Positions 14,401 to 26,400 of a stretch of DNA of 64,000 nt are shown here, piece by piece (the stretch's first letter is position 1; each line of letters begins with the position of its first letter). Source of the DNA: Colias croceus (lineage: Eukaryota; Arthropoda; Insecta; Lepidoptera; Pieridae); contig NC_059544.1 in NCBI RefSeq assembly GCF_905220415.1, positions 498,501 through 562,500 on the forward strand, written 5' to 3'. The position numbers and the translations under genes are program-made. The notes beneath the pieces were generated by a model. It saw nothing but the letters and a program-made list of their open reading frames with translations, was not told the origin of the DNA and did no database searches.

Positions 14401-17400
14401 ATTCTTTAAGAAGCACTTTGGAAATTTGTTAATTAAGTGTATTTTTCCATAGAAATCTATAAAACCTTATTGTATTGTAGTAGGTAATCTTCTAAGGGTA
14501 ATCCATACAAATTAATCCTCGCGTTTTATCCAAGCTTATCAATATTGCCTACTACGATTGCGTTGGATCGTTATAACGTATGTATACATGACATTTCATA
14601 CTGAATGCCATGTCCCGGATACCACGACAAGGCCCCGGGCGTCCATATTTGTTGATGTTCAGAAAATTGTGTGAAATTTTTATGTACCTGGATTTTATTG
14701 GTGTGAACTTCAGATTGCATTGTTAATTCAAAAGTGGGATGGTGGAGGCTGCATGCATTTTCATATGAAAATTATTATAGATTGCGGTTTTAAAATTCGG
14801 AACTGAATTGTGCTGCGATTCTGTTAGCTGAAAACTGAAAGTCCGGAAAGTGTACATTTTCTTTCTTTCTGAAAAAAATACCTGTCAAAAAAGCCAAGCT
14901 TATGATAAAACACGATTTGGCTCATGCTTATAGTGCCTTTGTGTGAAAAGTTTTAAATGTATTTGCTTATTGACTTTTGACAATACTTTATAGGTTCTCA
15001 GAATTATAGAATTTCTACCTATCACAGTATTTAATCACAGTTCTTATATGCGTCATTTGACATCACTATACGTAAAGCACAGTCTGCCGTAATAGAGTTA
15101 CAAATTGTCTCAGAATCGCTACAAATTGCAGGCGAAATGACTGTAAAGTACCCTACTTTCATAAGTTAGTTGAGCGTCTGAAATGGTTAAATGTGGAGGT
15201 TAGATAAGTAGAACAGCCTTGGCTGCCGTTGCTTAGCAACCCTCTATCAACAAAGTTACTGCGGATAAGTGTCTTGGTCTATTGTTTGTATCGTGTGCTA
15301 GTCTTTGAGTAAAATTGGTTTATCGATTTGGTGGGATAGGAATAAAAAGAAGCAACGAATGAATATACTAAATAAATTGTTTATATGACATTTTAAAATA
15401 ATTTTTGTGCGTCATGAAGAGCATTTAATATTTTATATCCCAGTTCAATCTGGCATGTTATCACAAATAAAATTGATTCATTGAAGAATAGTAGAAACGC
15501 AATTATTTTGTTAAAAGCCTTCAGACAATACTTGAATTTATTTATGTATATGCTTTTTTATAGTATTAAAATGTAGCACAAAACAAAGCTTTCCGAAACA
15601 ATACTTAAACATAATTGACATTCTTTACCTTGACCTTCAAGTTAGTTATTGTCCGATCGAAAAACAAAATCGAACTTGATGGAAGTATTAACAAATAACA
15701 TGTCTGCAATTTTTTATCTAGCCGTAACCAATAGTATATTAATATATTACACAGAAATTATTACAAATTCAAATAGAGTTGCCAACTTTAATAACTTCTA
15801 TAGGTAGACTATTGTCACAGGGCCGATCTATCCCCCTCGGTGCGGTGATTTCAAATTCTTCTATTATATTTCGTCTATAAAACTTAAGATATTAAAAAAA
15901 GAAAATATTTTCAGTGAAAATAAAACAAGAATTCTCAATCTGTTCGTGGCTATGATGTAATGCTTTTAAAAGTCCCATTGAAAAATGGATTCCCTTTTCT
16001 TCTTGACGCAGCGCCAACTTGCGATATTAAATTGAAAATGCTATTGGTTTTCGTTTAATAATATTTACAAAGCTGGTTGGTACTTGGTGGGGTTTTTGAA
16101 ATGTTGTGGGTTACATTTTAATTACTTTGGAAGAAGCCTCTCATCTACGTTCAGAATAATGTATTTGTTACACTCACTCGAGAGAATCTTTCGCCCAATA
16201 ACTCAACTTTCACGATTCGAGTATCATTATTTCGGCAGGTAATTAGTATAATAACAACATTTCTGTAATTATAGAGGTATCTCTACTACTCTTTTGTATA
16301 GTTTCTATTATTTTTTTTATACAAGAGAGTTTCTTGCCGACTCATCATGTAGGCTGCTTTCCGAACCTGTGGAAGATATTAAAATATTTGGTACGATTAT
16401 GATCTAAAATCGCTACTATAAAAAGTCTAGTTGAATTTGTAAAGTAATATTCTTACAATGGAATCAGCAGTACAATTTTTGTTCCAGGAATATCCACACT
16501 ATCAGGTTGTGCGTCACCTGAACACCTGGACAGGCTGCCAGAGCTGCCGGCGGCGGAGGAGAAACGCCTGCGCAGAGCTGCACAGGTGCTGCAGCAGAAG
16601 TTGGTGCTGCGACAGTGGCTGGCGACGAGATCCCTCCAGCATGTGTATACGAAGTTAGTTCTTTTCTAATCTTCTTTTAATATAAACTTATGAAATTGTT
16701 TGGCCGATTGATAACCGTTGAAATGACCGTGACCGAATCTTAAAATCTCGAACTTTTTTTTATAAATGAACGTACGTAGAAATTAGCTCTTGGAATTTTT
16801 CTTTAGTGGTAAAAATCTGATTTAGATTAATCAAAATAGGAGCCACCAATGTGCAGTTTATAATTCTGAGTTTTCCAGCAGACAATGTTGCTTTGGCCTC
16901 ACCAGAATATAATTTTGTTATCACTAGATAGTTGCAGGTCTTTTTAAAAAGTTATAGAAAGCCAGCTGGAGCGCAAAATATAGAACTAGCTTGTTAGTGT
17001 GCCAGTATGAGGACAAGTTTGCGAACATTTCCTAGTAATTGAAAGTTTTTACAAATCGCCTCTGGCGCGCTTCGGCGAACTTCGATAAGGCGAGTTATTT
17101 CTTCGATGCGTTTTCTTTATGTCAATGTATTTGCTTACACATTGTTTGTCAGAGAAGGCTTTGTTCCTTGTTATTTTGTGATACTTACAAGAAATAATTA
17201 AACCCACTTAAAATGGATGGCCATTAGTTTGTTCCGTCTGAGTTTTCTTTTATATTGATTTTCATAAGCAATTCACATATTCAAAACGTTTTCCATACAC
17301 CGAAGGGTCCACAGTCCCTATGAAAGCATAAGTCGCAAGATTATGCAAAGCTGTCGCAGTGCGGGTGGTACTTGTTATTCTGGTGATATCTTATTCTCGA

Positions 17401-20400
17401 TATAAGATCTTCTGCAGAACTGATAACTATTGGTTCAGACTGAGATATTTTAGAGAATAAGCAGAATGCAGAATGTTACGATCATTACTGTACTGGAGTT
17501 GGGAATCAAATGAAATATGCATGAGATGAGTTAGATTAGCAATATAGAGCTTTAGTTTACGTGACCTATAGGCGAGTATCACGGAATGCCTTAGGTTTGA
17601 CCCGTCTTTAGTCGTTCGTGAAATTGATAGGTTCCCATTCTTACTTAAATTATTGTCTATATGTATTGGTTAAATTTCTATACAGGTTTAAATCTGAATA
17701 TGTCACCTATTGCATAATTAATACCACGTCGATAAACTACAATTTTGGGAAAATATTAAACGTATGTGTTTATACATAACGGCAAAATACTTCTTCACTA
17801 TAGATAGGGAGGCGAAGAGGGGAATTTTCTGCAATACTCGAGCGTGGCAGTTTAAGATATGAGAGATACCTTAGACCTAATAGAACAACCTTGTTAACTA
17901 TTTAGCTCTTTAAGTAGTGACGCGCGCCCAGGATAGACGATCAGATTAGTAAAAAAAAATCGATAGTCTGAAATACTCGAGCGCGTCAGATTAAGATATT
18001 GGGGGTTGATTTTAGTGTTTTAAGACTAAATTTAACTAATCTGACGATAAGTCCTTGACGCCGCCAAGTTATAGGGTCGCGAACTTGTAAAAAAAAAACG
18101 TTAATCCGGCATTCTCGAGCGCGATTGTTTTTATTTTTATTTTGAAGAATATAATCTAAAACTTACTAAAAATACAAAATCTGCCGGTTTCCGCGTGACC
18201 GGAAGTCTGGAGGAGCCATTTCGTCTTCCGAAAAACGCGTTGCAGTATATAAGTCGCGAACGATACATTTTACAAAAAAAAAGTTTGAAGAAACAAAAAA
18301 GGTAATTTTATTTTACACAAAAAAGGTCTCTTTACATTTTTGTCCAAAGTTAAAACTTTTTGACTTGAAGCATCATAAAAACTCAAACTCCCGGTTTTTT
18401 GAGTATATCTCGAAAACTGAGGGTGTTATGAAAAATTGATATGAAATAACGATGATTAAAAAAAAGAAACTCTCAAACCTTTTTCGGTCAGATTAAGAGA
18501 ACCCACCAACATTTTTGTCAGATTAAGAAAATATGCTTTCAGGAGACCGAGATAAACCTCCCCTATGAAAATCTGACGCGCTCGAGTATTTCAAAAGGAC
18601 TTTTTTTTTCTGCATTTTCAAAAATTCATCGTAACTTATCGTCACGCCGAAATCGTCAGTTTTTTTAAGGGGAGCTTCCTTGGGGCCTACTTAACACCCC
18701 ATCCGAAAATCTGACGCGCTCGAGTAAATTTTTTTTTTGTGCATTTTTGACGAATTAATATGCCTAGCCCCACCACGCAAACCGGCAGATTAGTATACCG
18801 TTGTTATCAGAGGCACTTGGGGCATACGTAGTATGAATATCTGACGCGCTCGAGAATGCCCAAGTAACTATTTTTTTTTACATTTTTGTAAATCCGTACA
18901 CGCCAAACCCACCGCTAAAATGGTTTTTACCATAGAAGCTTTTCTTTTCGAAATTATTTTATCTATCGATTTTGATAAGTCTCGACGACGCCGTTTAATT
19001 ACGCCATTTAGCTACCTCGCCTCCCTATCTACTACATAGTATAAAACAAAGTCGCTTTCTCTGTCCCTATGTCCCTTTGTATGCTTAAATCTTTAAAACT
19101 ACGCAACGGATTTTGATGCGGTTTTTTTTAATAGATAGAGTGATTCAAGAGGAAGGTTTTAGTTTATAATTTATTAGGTTTTAGACAAAGCGAAGCCGCG
19201 GGCGGTAAGCTAGTTTAACATAAAGGCAACTAAGACGATTATTCACGTTTGAATTCGAGAAACCATTTGTTGTTGAGATGTTATTGAAAACTTTGCGATT
19301 TCAAGTTTTGTCGAAGTATTAAAACTTCTCAGTTGTTGTGTTGAGAATTGTACCGTTGGAAGTTATAAGCAATATTTCAAACAATATTTGGAATTTATAC
19401 AAATACCCTCTAGCTCAACTAACAGTTTCAGTAGTTGTTTCATGAAAGAGGAAACATACATCCATCCTCAAAAACTTTCGAATTTATAATATTAGTAGGA
19501 TAGCATATCCGAGTATTATGTTGATGATTTTTTTATGTTTATAATGTTTCATAGTATAGTAGATCTAGTTACACACTATACGGGGATATCAATCTTTCAT
19601 TCTACAATGCTCTAAATGCATTTTTACTGTTTCGCCAAATAAAATAACAAAGAAAATAGTCAAATATATAACAAATAACAATTAATCTTGCAATATTCAT
19701 TAATGATTACACCAAAGAAGGATAAACCGTTCATACATTTCATTATCATTTAGTCTGCAAATAAGCTAATAGCCAAACTCATGAAATCTCAATGCTAAAA
19801 GCTAACGTACTTATAGGTAAAGAAGAGCAAAATTATGGCCCGCTTCAGTATTCATGTCGATTGAATATTTTATAGAACAATCGCTTTCTTCATTATCCCC
19901 CCTTCCCCCGGCCCTGGCTGTGGGATGGAATGGCAAACTGCTATTCTTTCTCATTTTGTTTCCGTTTTTGATTATGCCCCGTTTTGCGTTTTATTCAAGA
20001 TGGTTCGGATATTTGGAATTTAATATCCAGTATTTGAATTGCCTTTACACATAATAATGTAATCTTAATAGCTTCCTTTACTGTATTGATCCCTTTTTGA
20101 GGTAATAACATTTTTATTGGTGTTGTATAGTGAATTGTTAGATAAATAAAGATTTTCATAATTATTTTTGAAGATCTACAGGATAATTATCCTTGAATCT
20201 AAATCTTTTATCATCATCTTAGTTTTAATTTCTATAAGAAATCAATAAACAGCTATTAGGTACCTACAAATCGTTACATATAGAACTGCGTTTCAACAAT
20301 TGCATTGAGCACTCAATCAAGCTCACCAAGTTAATGCAGTTGGTCTAGTCAATATTGAAGCAACCTAACTAGTTCTGGCCAGAATGACCTCTATTTCACT

Positions 20401-23400
20401 GTGTCCCATGCATTATATACTAAGGTGTGCAATAGTTATGCATAAGGTCATAAACTCATAAGTGACTATAGGTAACTATTGCATCAGGTAAAATTTTACC
20501 CGTAAAACATTTAGCAATCAACTTTTAATCAAGAGACGTGTAGGCAATATAGGCTATATCCTGCCCAATGAATGGTGTCATCTCATTGGTATGAGGTAGA
20601 ACTGCTCCTGGTTGTATTTTGTTTTTGTTCTGTTCTATAGATGATTAATTGAGAAGTGATTAGTGAAGTAAAGGGCTTTTTATCCAACATAAAACTTGAA
20701 TTATAATCCTATAAATTTTTTTCATAATCCTAAGGTCTTAATGACCTATTGTTAGTTTTATTTTTGCAACAATAAAATCGCGTGATTCAATTTCAAATTT
20801 AATTTATCGTAGAAAAATGTTGGTGCAGGATTCAGAGTTCATGAGTTTCTTATTATATAAAATAACGATTTTCGTGTCTCTCAACTTAGGATATTTGTAC
20901 GTGTGTACTGTATTTAATCTTCCATTTTAGAAAGCCATTAAAATTTTCGTATAAAATGTGTAAGCATATTATGAAAAGCGATGGATACAAAATTCTTTAG
21001 GCATGACTCTGCAGACATTATGTTACAGTCAATTTCGTTACAATTTATCTTCATATTCGCCCCAAGGGGCAGCCCCGGCGCGAATTCTAATGTACATCCA
21101 TTATTCTTGTTGGATTTTGTGTTCAATTTCACTTTTATATTATAATGATAATGATGATTGCGCTTGAAACTGGATGGTAAAATGAAAAATGCTTTGAGAT
21201 ACAATACCTAGTACATTAACCGTTGTTAATTTTCTGTATAATATTGTAGCCTTGTAGGATATGTTTTAAGGAAACACGGAAAGACGCGCCAGCTATGAGC
21301 TAACATGATGCCTTATGTAACTCTAGAGTTCGTTCGAATTGACGGAATATTATAGGATCTCGGACAATAACGATGCTAAGACTTTCAAGGTGTTATGTTC
21401 AGTTTTGGGTGCAGTTTATATTTCACATTTTTATTTTTGGTTTTTCAGTCGTTTTTTGCTTACGTTTTAGCTTAGATAAAGTTGGTCCGTTAAAAATATC
21501 CAAAGCATTGTACGATCTTCATAAAGCGCTGAACCCGACGCGTCGAGTTTCATTTCATTTCATACAAAAAGTCTGGAAATAAAAACGAAAAATAGAAATT
21601 GCAGACTCACCTTAAATAACACTTATTCATTTTAATTGCGAAGTGATTTTAGAAAATATAAAAAATTTCTGGAATTTTAATTAAAATTTCGCTAATGGAA
21701 TGTTTGTGGAATTTATATAGCTATTGTGTGCTGGTGCAAAATATACTATTGGAATATTTGGTTATTTAGTATTTACACAGCTGCTATTTTCAATGGCAAA
21801 ACCGATGAAGTTGTTAAAATTATTATTCATTAAAATTCTGATATTATCAATGATATTTCAAAATGAAAATTTAACTAGGATAAATAAACCGTTTATTTAG
21901 GATACATTAACAGATTTTAATAATTTAGAAAAAACAGAATAATTAAATAGAAAAATCCAATTCAAAAGAATGGAATACTCATGAAATAAAATAAGATTTA
22001 TGCCTCTGAATTGAACAGAAACCGTCACAAAAATATATTAAAGTTCTCTATCACTGACCAACAATAGAAAGCTAACAATACGATGCACTTTCCGCTCTAA
22101 ATTATTCAACTAGCGATCTAAAAGGATACGGCCCCAAATTCGACCTACGTTAACCCGATTCACCTGAAATTCACGCGCATGATGTCACTGCCCATTTAGC
22201 TAATGGGCTTTTGGTTAGGGTTAATCTTGTGTGTCGACTGATCTATGAATAGAAATAATGGGTAAGCCCAATAATAGGGTGTATTTGGAACTTTAGCGTA
22301 TTATTAATGGGATAAGTTATGACGGTTATATTTCTTGCAGGATATAAATTTTGCTCGATAAATGATTTTCGATGTATTGAGTTCGGTTGTTTTGTTCTTT
22401 AAAGACTATGGGGATGGAAAATTATGGTTAGACTGTATTCAGTTCGTCGAAATCTGTTAATTGATTGTTTTAAGATGGTTTTAAAGTTCATAAAAATATA
22501 TTTGAAAATTGAAAAGATACAAAGCGTATCTTAAATATTTTGACTAATTTTTTATTTATTCATTTTACGACGGCATATTTTTATTTCATTTTTTTAAATT
22601 ATCAATCCAGACCGAACGGTTAGTTGTATATAATTTAGAATTATTTGAAAGCATACTATAATTGCCTCCATAATTTTTCGTTTCAGGCTACTTAGCCTGG
22701 ATGTATCCTCCTTAGAGGATGTGTACTGGCTGGAAGACTCCATAGCACGCCATGTCATAGACTCAAAGGACTTTAACGCGTGGTCTCTCGCGCGGCAGAG
22801 TCTGCCAACTGGCAAGGATGAGTTGCAAGCCTTAAAGAACGAACTGTGGAACACTGTGGTCAAAAACAGTAAGCACCAAGACGCTTGGACGTGGGGTGAG
22901 CTGATAGATAATATCATAGATTGTACTTATTCACATACGCCTATAGCTTTGCGGCTTATTGCATTCAAAAATTATAAAACACTTTAATAGATTTTGGCTA
23001 TGGGCAAAAATCCAATTGTTATGCTATTAAAATTTCATTAAATCATGGGAGCTTACGTACTATCTGGCTTAAAGATTCATGATCTATTTCTGTTTAAGAT
23101 ACATCAGTCGAAAAATTAAGAAAAGAAGATGATGCCAAACCTAAATATCAAATATTTTACGATAGTAATAAAAATTTCAGGAGGGATGTTAATAGTATCG
23201 GTATCAGTATGTGGGCTGGTGACGCTGGCCGCGATGACGCAGCCGTCGCTGGCCCCGGAGGCGAAGCACTCGCTGCTTCAGTACGTGACGGGGAAATATC
23301 TGCACCCACCCAGTTGTAAGGTATTCTGTTACAAAGGGTGCTTGTGGTTTTAACACGTAGTCTTGAAATTCAGTCAATAATTATCAGTTTTACGCAATTA

Positions 23401-26400
23401 GAATGAAATTGAATAATAATATTAATACTTGAATAATAATGCAATTAACAAAGTCTAATGGATACTTCAAAATTGATGTAACTGAACTACTGTAATAATC
23501 GTATAGATTGATTGAAAGAATGAATGAAAGTTTTTATGGCAAGAAAATTTACAAGTAACAATTATAGTTAAAACTGCTTCTACTAATCTTACAGATTAAC
23601 AAACTGCAAACACGAATTACTGTGAAAGCTTTTTTACTACGAGATGAAAAATACATTGGTTAATGGTGTGGTTTTCTGTATAATTTTTGCTTAATTTGTT
23701 CAATAAACACACTTTTTCCAGGTGGAATGGGGTTGGGAAGAGCCGCAATCCGTCGGCGAAACAATGTGCTTCACAGTGCACTGCTACCAGCGCAACGGGC
23801 ACCCATACCCGATCTGTGATACCGATGATTTAGCCGTCCACATCTCACACGGAACTAGAAAGGTATGAAAATACGTCTTGGTGTCCCACAAGGATATGCA
23901 TTTGGTCCTATGCTATTAGTATTATATACCGTTGATTTTCCTGTAGTATTGAAGTTACATTTTGAATACTGTGAAGTTTTAAATTAGCAGAAAATTAAAA
24001 TTTGTAGGTTACAGCAGTAGTGGAGCTGGGTTCAGGACAGCCAGCATTAGCGCATACCGCGAGAGTTAAGTTCACAGTTCGAACCGCTGGTGTTTACGTT
24101 ATATCTATTTTGATTGGTAAGTTTGCAAATAATATTTTCATAGTTAAAACATTTTATAAGTAAAATTAATTATAGGATTGGTAGCAAGATGAATACTAAA
24201 GTGTACTAAAAAAGAACAGTAATTGAAAAATATATAAACATTTTCAGTAAATCTACCTATAGTATTGTCATTCTTCTCAATGCTAAAAAATGTAAATGAT
24301 TGCTTGATAAGAAGATGCTCGTAATATCAGTATTTTTTGGTTTGACAAAGGCATTTGATTTTGTTAACCATGAACTATTGGATAAGTGCGAAAAGTGTGA
24401 AATTAGTGGCATTGCCCTTGATTTAATCAAGAGTTACTTACCTTATTGTAAAATAGTGTGTAGAAATCTTAAACAAACAATAACTATTTTTAATCATCTT
24501 ATGAAGTATACATGTGGTGTGCCACAAGGAAGCATATTGGGACCTTTACTATGATATGTGTGGGTACTTTCTTATTCTCAGTGGTTTTTTGCCGCACTCC
24601 TCAAACAATGCAAACTAATACTGTTAGCGGGCTTACACATTCTGTTTGCAATTTTGCTTAAAATCGTCGTTAATATATCCGAGGATACAAACACACTTGT
24701 GGTTTAGGCGGCGTGTCAGCCGCCGGCGGGCCGTTCCGCAAGTGGTTCGTGGCGGGCGGCGTGGCGGCGGGCCGCTCGCGCGTGAACCGCGCGCCCGCCG
24801 CGCTCGTGTGCGCGGCGGGCCGCCCGCGCGCACTGCACGTGCACCCGCGCGACCACTACGACAACCCCGCCACGCTCGCCAACAACGACGCGGAGGTGAG
24901 TGACACACACCGACTCGTGTTAGCTCTGTAAAGTGATGAAACATTAACAAAATTAAAAAAAAAAAAGTGTAGCATTCGGGGACTGCCGCGGTAAAGCTGG
25001 TAAAGCTACATGCTATGCCTTCAAGCCACACCTCCGCCCGTCGGAGTGGGGAGCGTGAGGTTTTTTCGTTACGGAATTTCTCGGTTCGGTCCCCGCGCTC
25101 AAGGCCCGCGATAGAAGCTATGCAATAGCTTAAAAACAACGCCAAAATTTGTTGCTAATTAGTTGCTATAATGACGATTTTGTTACTCAACCCGATCGCT
25201 AAAAATCAGCAACAGTTTAGCTTTACATAGCGTGAAGAAATCGGAAAAAGGGATGGATAATTGGATAAATGCAGCTTTACAGACCTCTTGTTCACATTAC
25301 ATATATGCTAACCGACAAATATTAAACATTCAACGACACAAACTCTACGACAAAACACCAGAAAAATGAAATCACAGAAACACCCCCCACAAACCACATT
25401 CATGGTACTACTACGTACCACATATATAATCATATAACACTAGACAAGGTTTTCTGACAAAAACTTTTCACCTAGAAATAATATTGATTTGTTTTTAATT
25501 TGTTTGATTTCGGTTGTCTTCTTGGTGTTCCACAAGGTTATGTACTAGGTCCGGTGCTATTTGTAATATAGATAATTAATTAATTATCATTCTATAACGA
25601 TATTTCAGGGGTTTTCAATAGAAATAAAGCCCATTGGTGGAGATTCAGGAGAAGAGTCCCTATCAGCAGCTGCACAGTTTGAATACGACAGCGTGAACCA
25701 GCGTGTCAGCGTGACGCTGTGCTTCCCTCGCGCTGGCGTGTTCCGAGCTGCTATATATTATGAAGGCGTGTTGTTACATAATGGACAATTCGACTGTATT
25801 GTGCTCACTCGTAAGTATCTTTTTGAATTGATAAAAATAAAATATCTAAGAGAAATACTTCGGCATGCTTATATGTATGTGTTAAATCTACAATAAATGT
25901 CATATTTTATAAATTTACTTTCTTTCATATAATATGTATCTTGTAACTTTTTATTCCTTGTAAGTTCTTAATTATTGTCATTATTAAAGTGTGATAAACT
26001 TCAAAAGTGAAAACTAAAATTTTCGTGACACTTACACCGATGTACTTTGTGTGAAACTATAGTAAGTATAGCAATAAGATTCACAACATTGATACTGACA
26101 TTAAGAATTTTCACATCAGCAAGCGACGCAGCGACAGTCCAACGGCAACTATCCTCCAAGCGGGCCACGGTCTCGTACGAAGCGAAGCTGCTGTCGCCGG
26201 GCAAGCAGCGCCGCGTGCTATGCTGCCTCAGCCCCAAGCAGCTCATCATCAAGGATTACGTGCTCAAGATCATCCCCAAGAGGATCACGTCGTTTCGCGT
26301 GTGTCCGTCTACTAAGGTGAGGATGGAAATGTTGTAAGACCTTTACGGTATTACGAAAAATAATTAATTTTAAAAGTTTTGCGAACAAAGTACCAAATAT

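Larger units (their letters stand above)
2481..16487 (+). other. AREL1 intron 1 (14 kb)
   Basis: AT-rich intron. The parts I could identify are listed separately: repeats at 3116, 4108, 4317, 8631, 8944, 11157, 11310, 11680, 12413, 13670 and 16310, and a CpG-rich patch near 4760-4890. The remaining stretches (about 4900-8600, 9120-11150, 13920-16300) show no convincing exon, RNA gene or element. Confidence 0.7.
16654..22686 (+). other. AREL1 intron 2 (6 kb)
   Basis: Holds the 1.2-kb DNA transposon at 17800-19030, a SINE-like unit at 19031-19215 and a repeat end at 19455-19503. The rest is AT-rich with no supported feature. Confidence 0.7.

Noticed and set aside
24633..25145. 170-aa minus-strand frame
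   Set aside because: Shadow of GC-rich AREL1 exon 7 and the neighbouring repeat.
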